Assembly: GCF_022698145.1 (NCBI RefSeq)
Contig: NZ_JALDAX010000001.1
Coordinates: forward strand, 186,001-250,000
DNA length: 64,000 nt
Source of the DNA: Streptomyces spinosisporus
GTDB taxonomy: Bacteria; Actinomycetota; Actinomycetes; Streptomycetales; Streptomycetaceae
Direction: 5' to 3'
Positions 49,750 through 57,995 of this stretch are shown piece by piece; the first letter of the stretch is position 1; each line of letters opens with the position of its first letter. The notes beneath the pieces were generated by a model. It saw nothing but the letters and a program-made list of their open reading frames with translations. It was not told the origin of the DNA and made no database searches. Position numbers and translations under genes: made by a program.

Positions 49750-49869
49750 GACGACCCCCTTTGTCAGAGGTCTCGCACCATCAGAGGTCTCGTATGTCTG
49801 CTCCTGCAACGATATGCCCGGTCACCGGTCCCGGACCACGACGGGCTCCGGGACCGGTGAGCAGGGTGG

Positions 49870-51387
49870 CTACGGCTCTGTCGGCCGGGCCTGTTCCGTC
49901 GGCGCCGTCACCCGGACCGGCTCGGTGCCGGCCGCGCTGTGCCGCTCGGCCCAGCTCTCCAGTGCGGTGCGGCAGGCGTGGTCCAGGTGGTGCAGCCCGG
50001 TCATGTCCAGCTCCACCGGGCGGTCCTGGGGCAGCGCCTCCAGGCTGTCGAGGATCTTCGGCAGCCTGAGGAAGGTCGCATTGCCGAACAGATGGGCCTG
50101 GACCGGGCCCGCGCCCTTGTCGACGATCTCCAGCTTGAGGTGCGAGGCCTCCCAGGCGGCCTTGACGACCGAGAGCGCCAGACCGATCAGCACGCCCTCG
50201 AACATGCTGACCGCGACGATGCACACGGCCGTCGCCACGAGGATCAGCGCCTCGCCGCGGTGTTCGCGCCACAGCGTCACCAGCCCGCGCAGGGGGATCA
50301 GCTTGGCGCCGGAGTACACCAGCACGCCGGCGAGGGCCGGGATCGGGATGTAGGCGAGGCCGCCCGGCAGCAGGGCCGCGAACAGCAGCAGCCATATGCC
50401 GTGCAGCACCCGGGACGCCTTCGTGCGCGCGCCCGCCCGGACGTTCGCCGCGCTGCGCACGATCACCGCGGTCATCGGCAGGGCGCCGAGGGCACCGCAC
50501 AGGGCGTTGCCCGCGCCCTGCGCGACCAGCTCCCTGTCGTACTCGGTGCGCGGGCCGCGGTGCAGCCGGTCCACCGCGGCGGCGCTGAACAGCGACTCGG
50601 CGGAGGCGATCAGGGTGAAGGCGACGACGGTGCCGAGCACACCGACGTCCGTCAGGTGACCGAAGGCGCTCGGTGGCGGCGGCTGGACGGAGCCCAGCAG
50701 ACCGTGCACCTCGACCGTGGCGACCCGCAGCGAGAACACCACCGTGACGAGTGCGGCGAGCCCGACCGCGGCGAGCGGCGCGGGGATCGCGCGCAGCTGC
50801 TTCGGCATCCGCGCCCACAGCACCAGCACGGCGATGGTGCCGGCGCCCACGAGGAGCGAGGTGAGCGGCCGGGCGCTGCCCAGGGCGCCGACGAGCGCGC
50901 CCGGGAGCCGGACCAGCTTCTCCGGGCCGGACGCGGGCGCCGCCGCGTCCGCCATCGAGTAGAGCTGCCCGGCGATCAGTACGAGTCCGATGCCGGCCAG
51001 CATGCCCTCGACGACCGAGACGGAGATGGCCCGGAACCAGCGCCCCAGCTTCAGGACGCCCATCAGGATCTGGAGCAGGCCGGTGGCGAGCACGAGCACG
51101 CCGAGGACCGGCAGCCCGAACTCCCGCACGGCCTCCAGGACCAGCACGGTCAGGCCCGCCGCGGGCCCGGAGACCTGCAGGCTGCTGCCGCGCATGAGGC
51201 CGGTGACGAGGCCGCCCACGATGCCGGTGACCAGGCCCAGCTCGGCCGGGACACCCGAGGCGACGGCCACGCCCACGCACAGCGGCAGCGCGACCAGGAA
51301 GACGACCAGTGAGGCGGCGAAGTCCTGCCGCAGATGGGGGTGCCGCGAAAACGCCGTCCTGAGCATCGTCCTCATCGCGGTGCTCAC
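49870..51387 (-). CDS. SulP-family anion transporter with STAS domain
   Basis: 505 residues; GTG 51387 overlaps the carbonic anhydrase stop by GTGA. About 11-12 helices; the core has FAASLVVFLVALPLCVGVAV, GVPAELGLVTGIVGGLVTGL, QVSGPAAGLTVLVLEAVREF and FTLIASAESLFSAAAVDRLH. The cytoplasmic STAS domain at about 400-490 contains VELDMTGLHHLDHACRTALE. SulP members carry sulfate, bicarbonate or other anions. Translational coupling to a carbonic anhydrase points to bicarbonate, as in BicA-type systems; that is inference. Confidence 0.93.
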   Translation of the reverse strand: MSTAMRTMLRTAFSRHPHLRQDFAASLVVFLVALPLCVGVAVASGVPAELGLVTGIVGGLVTGLMRGSSLQVSGPAAGLTVLVLEAVREFGLPVLGVLVLATGLLQILMGVLKLGRWFRAISVSVVEGMLAGIGLVLIAGQLYSMADAAAPASGPEKLVRLPGALVGALGSARPLTSLLVGAGTIAVLVLWARMPKQLRAIPAPLAAVGLAALVTVVFSLRVATVEVHGLLGSVQPPPPSAFGHLTDVGVLGTVVAFTLIASAESLFSAAAVDRLHRGPRTEYDRELVAQGAGNALCGALGALPMTAVIVRSAANVRAGARTKASRVLHGIWLLLFAALLPGGLAYIPIPALAGVLVYSGAKLIPLRGLVTLWREHRGEALILVATAVCIVAVSMFEGVLIGLALSVVKAAWEASHLKLEIVDKGAGPVQAHLFGNATFLRLPKILDSLEALPQDRPVELDMTGLHHLDHACRTALESWAERHSAAGTEPVRVTAPTEQARPTEP

Positions 51388-51962
51388 AGGGCCGTGAAGG
51401 CGTCGGTCTGCGGGTCGTGCGCCCGGACGGCGCCGGTGTGGACCTCGTAGAACCAGGCGTGCAGGGCCAGTTGGCCGTCCCCCAGTTTCTTCTCGATGCA
51501 GGGGTACGAGCGCAGTCGCAGCAGCTGGGTCAGGACGTGGCCCTGCACGCCCTCGGCGACGGCCGGATCCTGCTGCTCACCCGCCGGGCGCGGGGTGGCG
51601 TGGGTGAGCCAGTCCCGCACGGCCGGTACGGCGTTCAGGTCGTCGCCGCGCACCAGGGCGCCGACGGCGCCGCAGTGCGAGTGCCCGCAGACCACGATGT
51701 CGCGCACGCCGAGCACCTGGACCGCGTACTCGATGGTGCAGGCCTCGCTCGTGGGGTGCGCGGATGTGTACGGCGGGACGATGTTGCCCGCGGTGCGCAG
51801 CTCGAAGAGCTCGCCCGGGCGGGCGCCGGTGATCAGGGCCGGGACGACCCGGGAATCGGAGCAGGTGATGAAGAGCACCTGCGGGGACTGGCCTTCGGCG
51901 AGTTTGGCGAACTCCTCAGGGCGCTGTCCGAACAGACGGGCGTTGTCGATGAGGGGCTGCAT
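51384..51962 (-). CDS. beta-class carbonic anhydrase
   Basis: 192 residues from ATG 51962 with AGGAGGAG upstream. Zinc ligands and the Asp/Arg dyad are visible: ITCSDSRVVPALI (Cys34, Asp36, Arg38) and VVCGHSHCGAVGAL (His and Cys). The substrate-site block is ELRTAGNIVPPYTSAHPTSE. It interconverts CO2 and bicarbonate. Co-translated with a SulP transporter, it probably loads or uses the carried bicarbonate. First gene of the operon. Confidence 0.94.
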   Translation of the reverse strand: MQPLIDNARLFGQRPEEFAKLAEGQSPQVLFITCSDSRVVPALITGARPGELFELRTAGNIVPPYTSAHPTSEACTIEYAVQVLGVRDIVVCGHSHCGAVGALVRGDDLNAVPAVRDWLTHATPRPAGEQQDPAVAEGVQGHVLTQLLRLRSYPCIEKKLGDGQLALHAWFYEVHTGAVRAHDPQTDAFTAL

Positions 51963-52241
51963 GGTGTGTGACTCCTCCTGGCGCGCCGCGGGGTGCGCGT
52001 CGGTGTGGGCAGGACAGAAGTGGGGGTACTGCTCTGCTGTCAGCGTTCGTTTTCGGGCGCTGCTTTGGCCTCGGCTTGACGGATCGTGTGCGCGGATGCG
52101 AAGGGTTCGGCGAGAGCGAAGAACCGGACGGCGGGCAGGGTCGCGGCAAGGAGCGCGAGCGCACTCCGGCCCGCGGCGATGCGGAACATGCGCCCCCTTC
52201 CAGGTGCTTCGCGCCGTTCGATCGCACCAAAGGCAGCTCAA

Positions 52242-52255
52242 TCATTGGCCAATGA
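52242..52255. promoter_or_regulatory. 14-bp perfect palindrome in the 414-bp gap upstream of the carbonic anhydrase gene
   Basis: TCATTGGCCAATGA is perfectly symmetric. It lies about 280 bp before the carbonic anhydrase start, in the most A/T-rich part of the gap 51963-52376. On the minus strand TTGACC and TTGACT occur just upstream of it, so this is probably the promoter/operator area. The rest of the gap contains no gene I can support. Confidence 0.45.
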
Positions 52256-52376
52256 AAGGTCTGCAGCGAGTCAACGGCTGGTCAAGAAGCAGGTTAACCC
52301 GGCGAGGTTCTTTGCAGGGTCAACTTCACGCTGCGAACCCAAGAGAGCCTGAAATGCGCTGCTGGGGTGGCGAGAA

Positions 52377-53492
52377 CTAGTCGCTCTCGGTGAGTCCCTT
52401 GGCGTCGCGCGCCAGCGCGGTGAGCCGGGAGATCGCCCGGAAGTACTTCTTGCGGTAGCCGCCGTTCAGCATCTCCTCGCCGAACAGCCGGTCGAAGGGC
52501 TGCCCGGAGGCCAGGACCGGCACCTCACGGTCGTAGAGCCGGTCCGCGAGGACGACGAGCCGCAGCGCCGTCGACTGGTCGGGGACGGGCTGCACATCGG
52601 TGAGGCAGACGGCGCTCAGTCCGCCGGTCAGCGCGCCGTAGCGGCTGGGGTGGACCTTGGCGAGATGGGCGAGAAGCCGCGGGAAGTCGTCGAGCGAGGC
52701 GCCCGGGGTGGCGTACGCCGCCTTGGTGACCTGTTCGTCCGAGAAGGGCGCCGGTGCCTCGGGCAGACCGCGGTGGCGGTAGTCCTCGCCGTCGATGCGC
52801 AGGGTGCGGAAGCGGGCGGACAGGCCCTGGATCTCCCGCAGGAAGTCGGCCGCCGCGAACCGGCCCTCGCCGAGCTTGCCGGGGAGGGTGTTGGAGGTGG
52901 CGGCGAGCGCCACACCGGCGTCGACCAGCCTGCCCAGCAGCGTGGACACGAGGACCGTGTCGCCCGGGTCGTCGAGCTCGAACTCGTCGATGCACAGCAG
53001 CCGGTGGCCGGAGAGGGTCTGCACGGTCTGCTGGAAGCCCAGGGCGCCGACCAGATTGGTCAGTTCGACGAAGGTGCCGAACGCCTTGAGCGCGGGCTCC
53101 GCCGGGGTGGCGTGCCACAGGGAGGCGAGCAGATGGGTCTTGCCCACGCCGTAGCCGCCGTCGAGGTAGACGCCGCGCGGACCGGCCGGGGGCTTCGGTG
53201 CCCTGGCCCTCCCCAGTCCGAGGAAACCGCGCCCCGCACGCTTCGAGCCGCCCACGGCGTGCGCCCCGCCGAGGCCCGCCGCGAAGTTCTCGAGGACTGC
53301 GACGGCCTCGGTCTGGCTCGGCTGGTTCGGGTCGGGTATGTAGGTGCTGAAGCGCACCGAGTCGAAGCGCGGCGGGGGGACCATCTCGGCGACCAGCCGG
53401 TCCGCGGGGACGTGCGGCATGCGGTCGCACAGCGACAGCGGCCCCGCGTCGGCTATCGGACTGCGGTCGGTGGCGGAAGGGGAGGACGACAC
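52377..53492 (-). CDS. zapE: AFG1/ZapE-family ATPase
   Basis: 371 residues; GTG 53492, no clear RBS. Walker A GVYLDGGYGVGKTHLLASLW, Walker B RLLCIDEFELDDPGDTVLVS, sensor VALAATSNTLPGKLGEGRFA, and the AFG1 block SARFRTLRIDGEDYRHR, then RLVVLADRLYDREVPVLAS and FRAISRLTALA. In Gram-negatives ZapE works with the Z ring; mitochondrial AFG1 handles unfolded membrane proteins. The actinobacterial form has extra N-terminal residues before VAEMVPPPRFDSVRFSTYIP. Divergent from the RibD-C-like gene with only 37 bp between starts, so the promoters must overlap. Confidence 0.88.
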   Translation of the reverse strand: MSSSPSATDRSPIADAGPLSLCDRMPHVPADRLVAEMVPPPRFDSVRFSTYIPDPNQPSQTEAVAVLENFAAGLGGAHAVGGSKRAGRGFLGLGRARAPKPPAGPRGVYLDGGYGVGKTHLLASLWHATPAEPALKAFGTFVELTNLVGALGFQQTVQTLSGHRLLCIDEFELDDPGDTVLVSTLLGRLVDAGVALAATSNTLPGKLGEGRFAAADFLREIQGLSARFRTLRIDGEDYRHRGLPEAPAPFSDEQVTKAAYATPGASLDDFPRLLAHLAKVHPSRYGALTGGLSAVCLTDVQPVPDQSTALRLVVLADRLYDREVPVLASGQPFDRLFGEEMLNGGYRKKYFRAISRLTALARDAKGLTESD

Positions 53493-53529
53493 GGTTCACC
53501 ATGCTAAGCGCCGTGCCACACTGCACGAC

Positions 53530-54315
53530 ATGCGACGCCTGTTCCCTGTGACCGATGAGACAGTGCCGAACACGCACGGTGACGGCGAGTGGAGCTTCGC
53601 CGAACTCGCCGCGGCCTACGCCTACCCCGAACCGGCCGGCGGCGCGGGGCCCGTGCCCTGGCTGCGGGCGAACATGGTGTCCACGCTGGACGGCGCCGCC
53701 CAGCACGACGGCGGCTCGCGGCCCATCTCCAGCGCGGCCGACATGCGGATCTTCGGCACCTTGCGGCAGCTGGCGGACGTCGTGATCGTGGGCGCGGAAA
53801 CGGTACGGCAGGAGGGGTACCGGCCCGCCCGCGAACGGGCCGACTTCGCGCAGCGGCGCAAGGCGGCCGGGCAGACGGTGGCGCCGGCGATCGCGGTGGT
53901 GAGCGCGAGCCTCGACCTGGACCTGTCCTCGTCCCTCTTCGCCGAGCCCCTGGTGCCCACCCTGATCCTCACCGGCGCGGCGGCACCGCCCGACCGCATC
54001 GCCGCGGCCGAGAAGGCGGGGCCGCGGGTGGTGATCGCCGGCGACGGCGTCGGAGTCGACCCCGTCCGTCTCGTGCGGGAGCTGGGGGAGCTGGGGCACA
54101 CCCGGCTGCTGACGGAGGGCGGTCCCCGGCTGCTGGGGCAGTTCGTGGCCGCCGGGGTACTGGACGAGCTGTGCCTGGCCGTGTCCCCGATGCTCACCGC
54201 CGGCGACGCGCAGCGTGTCGCCGGCGGTCCCCCGGTCGCGGTCCCGCAGCGCCTCGTCCTCGCGTCGGTCCTGGAGGAGGAGGGGTTTCTCTTCACCCGT
54301 TACCGGCGGACCTGA
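53530..54315 (+). CDS. RibD C-terminal-domain (pyrimidine reductase-like) protein
   Basis: 261 residues from ATG 53530. Substrate block VPWLRANMVSTLDGAAQHDG, then ADVVIVGAETVRQEGYRPAR and AIAVVSASLDLDLSS, the NADPH region HTRLLTEGGPRLLGQFVAAG and LAVSPMLTAGDA. These are RibD-C/dihydrofolate-reductase-like motifs. The deaminase domain of true RibD is absent, and the gene is not in a rib cluster, so it may reduce a related pyrimidine or deazapurine intermediate. Cofactor NADPH is assumed from family. Confidence 0.88.
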   Translation: MRRLFPVTDETVPNTHGDGEWSFAELAAAYAYPEPAGGAGPVPWLRANMVSTLDGAAQHDGGSRPISSAADMRIFGTLRQLADVVIVGAETVRQEGYRPARERADFAQRRKAAGQTVAPAIAVVSASLDLDLSSSLFAEPLVPTLILTGAAAPPDRIAAAEKAGPRVVIAGDGVGVDPVRLVRELGELGHTRLLTEGGPRLLGQFVAAGVLDELCLAVSPMLTAGDAQRVAGGPPVAVPQRLVLASVLEEEGFLFTRYRRT

Positions 54316-54401
54316 TATTCGGTCAGCGGTGCCTTCGGTCCCGAAAACGGCGGAATCAGCCGTTCCGCTTGGTGTCGGGCGGGCACACTGAATTTCGCAG
54401 T

Positions 54402-54419
54402 CCCCGTGACACCACGGGG
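54402..54419 (+). terminator. short hairpin after the RibD-C-like gene
   Basis: CCCCGTG-ACAC-CACGGGG, a perfect 7-bp G/C stem 86 bp after the stop and 29 bp before the next start. It could end the first transcript or sit in the next gene's leader. Confidence 0.4.
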
Positions 54420-54448
54420 CAGGATGGTTTCCGCAGAAGGGGCGCCCG

Positions 54449-54922
54449 GTGTTCACAAGCGTATTGATGATCGAGAAGGCCCTGACGTCCGCAGACGTGG
54501 AGTTCGTCACCGGCCTGCACGGGGACGAGGAGGTCTTCTTCCACGTGCTGCTCCAGCCCCGCGGCGATCAGGCGGACCGCCTGCTGCGGGCCATCGACGA
54601 CGTGGCGCTCGGCGAGCTGGACGAGGCGGCGCGGGAGCGCGAGGTCCCGGAAGGGGACGCCGCGAAGGACTTCGGCACCCGGGCCCTGGAGGTGTCCCTG
54701 CAGGCGCTGCGGTCCTCCGGGAGCGAGGCCGAGGGGCGGTTGATCGAGGATCATCCGCTGGACGCGCTCAAGGGGCTGGTGACCGAGGTCGGTGCGGATG
54801 AGGTGATCGTGCTCACCGATCCCCACTACGTGGAGGAGTTCTTCCATCGGGACTGGGCGTCGCGTGCGCGGCACAAGGTGGGGGTGCCGGTCTTGAAGCT
54901 GTTCTCGCACAGCAAGGCGTGA
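54449..54922 (+). CDS. small UspA-like / nucleotide-binding-fold protein of unknown function
   Basis: 157 residues; GTG 54449, RBS GAAGGGG. Alternating strand-helix pattern: MFTSVLMIEKALTSADVEFV, EEVFFHVLLQPRGDQADRLL, the acidic helix DDVALGELDEAAREREVPEG, ALEVSLQALRSSGSEAEGRL, then VGADEVIVLTDPHYVEEFFH and ASRARHKVGVPVLKLFSHSK. This is the topology of universal-stress-type proteins, though the ATP-binding G-2x-G-9x-G motif is missing. Related entries are sometimes called indole-3-glycerol-phosphate synthase, which the sequence does not support. Upstream of murC by 83 bp. Confidence 0.72.
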   Translation: MFTSVLMIEKALTSADVEFVTGLHGDEEVFFHVLLQPRGDQADRLLRAIDDVALGELDEAAREREVPEGDAAKDFGTRALEVSLQALRSSGSEAEGRLIEDHPLDALKGLVTEVGADEVIVLTDPHYVEEFFHRDWASRARHKVGVPVLKLFSHSKA

Positions 54923-55005
54923 CGGCTTGAGGGAGGTGCGGGCACCCGCCTCGCATAGGGTGGCGGCTGAACGTCCGTCGTACGCAGCACGCACAGGAGA
55001 AACGC

Positions 55006-56394
55006 ATGGCACCCGGCCTCCCTCCCGCCATGGATCGACCGCACTTCATCGGCATCGGTGGGGCCGGGATGTCGGGGATCGCGAAGATCCTCGCGCAGCG
55101 CGGGGCGAAGGTGGCGGGCAGTGACGCGAAGGAGTCCGCGACCGCCGGCGCGCTGCGGGACCTGGGCGTGACGGTGCACATCGGGCACGCGGCCGCGCAC
55201 ATCGCCGACGACGCGAGCTGTGTCGTCGTGTCGTCGGCGATCCGGGCGGACAACCCGGAGCTGGCCCGGGCGGCCGAGCTCGGCATCCCGGTCGTGCACC
55301 GCTCCGACGCCCTGGCCGCGCTGATGGACGGTCTGCGCCCGATCGCGGTCGCCGGCACCCACGGCAAGACCACGACGACCTCGATGCTGGCGGTGTCGCT
55401 GAGCACGCTCGGCCTGAAGCCGTCGTACGCGATCGGCGGCGACCTGGACGCGCCCGGCTCCAACGCCCTGCACGGCGAGGGCGAGATCTTCGTCGCCGAG
55501 GCGGACGAATCGGACCGCAGCTTCCACAAGTACGCGCCCGAGGTCGCGATCGTCCTCAACGTCGAGCTCGACCACCACGCCAACTACGCCTCGATGGACG
55601 AGATCCACGAGTCCTTCGAGACCTTCGCGGGCCGCATCGTCCCCGGCGGCACGCTGGTGGTCAACGCGGACCACGAGGGCGCGCGCGAACTGACGCGGCG
55701 GCTGGCGGGTGCGGTGAAGACGGTGACGTACGGCGACGCGCAGGACGCCGACGTACGGGTGCTGTCGGTCGTGCCGCAGGGCCTGAAGAGCGAGGTGACC
55801 CTCCTCCTGGAGGGGCAGGAGCTCACCTTCACCGTGTCCGTCCCCGGCCGCCACTACGCGCACAACGCGGTCGCCGCGCTGGCCGCGGGCGTCGCAATGG
55901 GTGTCCCGGCCGCCGAACTGGCCCCGGCCCTCGCGGCCTACACGGGGGTCAAGCGCCGGCTGCAGCTGAAGGGGGAGGCGGCCGGGGTCCAGGTGATCGA
56001 CTCCTACGCCCACCACCCCACGGAGATGACGGCCGACCTGGAGGCGATGCGGGCCGCGGCGGGCGAGTCGCGGATCCTGGTCGTCTTCCAGCCCCATCTG
56101 TTCTCCCGCACGCAGGAACTCGGCAAGGAGATGGGCCAGGCACTGGCCCTCGCGGACGCCTCGGTCGTCCTCGACATCTACCCGGCCCGCGAGGACCCGA
56201 TCCCCGGCGTGACGAGCGAGCTGATCATCGACGCGGCGCGGGCCGCGGGCGCGGACGTGACGCCGGTCAGCGACAAGGCGGAGGTGCCGGCGGTGGTCGC
56301 GGGAATGGCGAAGCCCGGTGATCTCGTTCTCACCATGGGCGCGGGCGATGTCACCGATCTCGGACCGCGCATTCTGGACCGACTGACGCAGTAA
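55006..56394 (+). CDS. murC: UDP-N-acetylmuramate--L-alanine ligase
   Basis: 462 residues; ATG 55006, RBS AGGAG. N-terminal UDP-binding Rossmann domain FIGIGGAGMSGIAKILAQRG; ATP-binding loop AVAGTHGKTTTTSMLAVSL at about residue 115; then FVAEADESDRSF, VLNVELDHHANYASMDEI, NAVAALAAGVAMGVPAAEL, VIDSYAHHPTEMTADLEAM and FQPHLFSRTQEL, the canonical MurC order. It adds L-alanine to UDP-MurNAc, the first peptide step of peptidoglycan synthesis. It lies outside the dcw cluster, so this may be a second, stand-alone copy or the only one; the window cannot tell. msrB follows by 13 bp. Confidence 0.95.
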   Translation: MAPGLPPAMDRPHFIGIGGAGMSGIAKILAQRGAKVAGSDAKESATAGALRDLGVTVHIGHAAAHIADDASCVVVSSAIRADNPELARAAELGIPVVHRSDALAALMDGLRPIAVAGTHGKTTTTSMLAVSLSTLGLKPSYAIGGDLDAPGSNALHGEGEIFVAEADESDRSFHKYAPEVAIVLNVELDHHANYASMDEIHESFETFAGRIVPGGTLVVNADHEGARELTRRLAGAVKTVTYGDAQDADVRVLSVVPQGLKSEVTLLLEGQELTFTVSVPGRHYAHNAVAALAAGVAMGVPAAELAPALAAYTGVKRRLQLKGEAAGVQVIDSYAHHPTEMTADLEAMRAAAGESRILVVFQPHLFSRTQELGKEMGQALALADASVVLDIYPAREDPIPGVTSELIIDAARAAGADVTPVSDKAEVPAVVAGMAKPGDLVLTMGAGDVTDLGPRILDRLTQ

Positions 56395-56407
56395 GGGGCT
56401 GAGGCTC

Positions 56408-56815
56408 ATGTCGTACGACGTCGAAAAGCCGGACGAGCAATGGCGCGCGGAGCTGACCCCCTCCGAGTACGCCGTGCTGCGCCAGGCCGCCACCGAGCCC
56501 GCCTTCACGGGTGAGTACACCAACACCAAGACCAAGGGCGTCTACTCCTGCCGCGCCTGCGGGGCCGACCTGTTCACCTCGGAGACCAAGTTCGACTCCC
56601 ACTGCGGCTGGCCGTCCTTCTTCGACCCCAAGGACACCGACGCGGTCGAGCTCATCGAGGACCGCTCGCACGGGATGGTCCGCACCGAGGTGCGGTGCGC
56701 CCGCTGCGGGTCGCATCTCGGGCATGTCTTCGAGGGCGAGGGCTACGGCACTCCCACGGACCAGCGGTACTGCATCAACAGCATTTCGCTGCGGCTGACC
56801 GAGGACGAGGGCTGA
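56408..56815 (+). CDS. msrB: peptide-methionine (R)-S-oxide reductase
   Basis: 135 residues; ATG 56408. Zinc-binding pairs CRACGADLF and RCARCGSHLG, with the substrate-binding CGWPSFFDPKD between them; the catalytic Cys is in TDQRYCINSISLRL. The resolving Cys of many MsrB lies around residue 60-65 and here could be the Cys of CGWP. It repairs the R epimer of methionine sulfoxide in proteins. Probably co-transcribed with murC (13-bp gap). The last codons including the stop are tandemly duplicated downstream. Confidence 0.94.
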   Translation: MSYDVEKPDEQWRAELTPSEYAVLRQAATEPAFTGEYTNTKTKGVYSCRACGADLFTSETKFDSHCGWPSFFDPKDTDAVELIEDRSHGMVRTEVRCARCGSHLGHVFEGEGYGTPTDQRYCINSISLRLTEDEG

Positions 56816-56849
56816 CGGGGCCGACGAGGGCTGACGAGGGCTGACGAGG
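56806..56849 (+). repeat. 10-bp tandem repeats derived from the msrB 3' end
   Basis: CGAGGGCTGA, containing the last codons and stop of msrB, recurs at 56825 and 56835, and in part at 56845, after a slightly altered first unit. The repeats lie between the convergent msrB and histidine-kinase stops. Slippage origin is likely. Confidence 0.7.
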
Positions 56850-56855
56850 GTGGCG

Positions 56856-57995
56856 TCATCCGGCGTGTTCCGCTCGGTCGGGGTCCGTACGGGCGTCGGC
56901 CGGGAGGGTCAGGCACAGGGTGTGGCCGCCGTCGGGTGTGGGGCCGGAGGTGACGGTTCCGCCGAGCAGGGCGGCGCGTTGGCGCAGGCCGACCAGGCCG
57001 TGGTGGGCTCCGGGCAGGCGCAGCGCGGGGCGGGTGGCCGCGGTGTTGGTGACGGTGGCGCGGAGAGTGTCGCCGCGGTGCCGGATGCGGACGGTGGCGG
57101 TGGCGCCCGGGGCGTGTTTGCGGACGTTGGTCAGGGCCTCCTGGACGGTCCGGTAGACGGCGCGCTGCAGGGCGGGCGGGAGGCCGTCGGGCAGATCCGT
57201 CTCCAGGACGGTCTCTATGCCGCTTGCGTCGATCAGCCGGCGGAGGTCGGTGAGCGAGGGCTGCGGCGTCAGCTCGGTGGGGCGGCTGCCCGAGGCGCGC
57301 AGGACGCCCACCATGTGCCGCAGCTCCTCCAGCGTCTGGACGCTGAGCCGGCGGATGGTGGCCGCGGCCGCTCTCGCCTCGGCGTCCGGGCTGCCCACCT
57401 GGAGGGCGCCGGCCTGTACGGCGATCAGGCTGACCTGGTGGGAGACGACGTCGTGCATCTCGCGGGCGAGTTGCGCCCGTTCCTTCGCCAACACCGCCTG
57501 TGCGGTGAGCAGTTGCTCCTGCTCGCGGGCCTCGGAGATCTGCGCGAGCCGCAGTGACAGCTCACGCCGGGCCTGGACGAGCTGGCCGAGGAAGACGGGT
57601 GCGGCGGCGGTGGCGAGGGTGAAGGTGATGTCGACCAGGGTGTAGGTCTCGCCGAGTTCGTCGACCTCCAGGGACGTCCACGGCCAGGGCATGAAGTCGC
57701 TCACCGCGAAGGTCAGCGCGCAGACCGCGAGCAGGCCGCGGCGGCGGCTGAGCGAGGAGAGCGTGTACAGCGCGGCCATCGTGGCGAACACCGCGTCGCC
57801 GGTCAGGGCGGTGGGGAGGGTGAACGCGAAGGTGAGCAACGGCCGGTGGCGGCGCAGCAGCAGGGCCAGCGCCGCGACCAGGCCGCACACGCGCGGCAGA
57901 CGGTCCTCGCTGTCGACGTTCGCCCACACGTCGAGCAGCGCGGCCACGACCAGGACCAGGTCCAGCAGCAGGGCGGGCGGACGGCGGGAGCTCAT
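56856..57995 (-). CDS. NarL-type sensor histidine kinase (HisKA_3)
   Basis: 379 residues; ATG 57995 overlaps the response-regulator stop (ATGA). Four to five N-terminal membrane segments without a large external loop (ALLLDLVLVVAALLDVWANV, VCGLVAALALLL, FTLATAAAPVFLGQLV). Dimerisation/phosphoacceptor: AREMHDVVSHQVSLIAVQAG with the His; then VQTLEELRHMVGVLRASGS. HATPase: TVQEALTNVRKHAPGATATV and HGLVGLRQRAALLGGTVTSG. Intramembrane sensing is suggested by the lack of a sensor loop. Controls the response regulator encoded upstream. Confidence 0.94.
   Translation of the reverse strand: MSSRRPPALLLDLVLVVAALLDVWANVDSEDRLPRVCGLVAALALLLRRHRPLLTFAFTLPTALTGDAVFATMAALYTLSSLSRRRGLLAVCALTFAVSDFMPWPWTSLEVDELGETYTLVDITFTLATAAAPVFLGQLVQARRELSLRLAQISEAREQEQLLTAQAVLAKERAQLAREMHDVVSHQVSLIAVQAGALQVGSPDAEARAAAATIRRLSVQTLEELRHMVGVLRASGSRPTELTPQPSLTDLRRLIDASGIETVLETDLPDGLPPALQRAVYRTVQEALTNVRKHAPGATATVRIRHRGDTLRATVTNTAATRPALRLPGAHHGLVGLRQRAALLGGTVTSGPTPDGGHTLCLTLPADARTDPDRAEHAG

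Noticed and set aside
54449..54922. Indole-3-glycerol-phosphate synthase
   Set aside because: At 157 residues it lacks the TIM-barrel length and all TrpC motifs; looks UspA-like instead.
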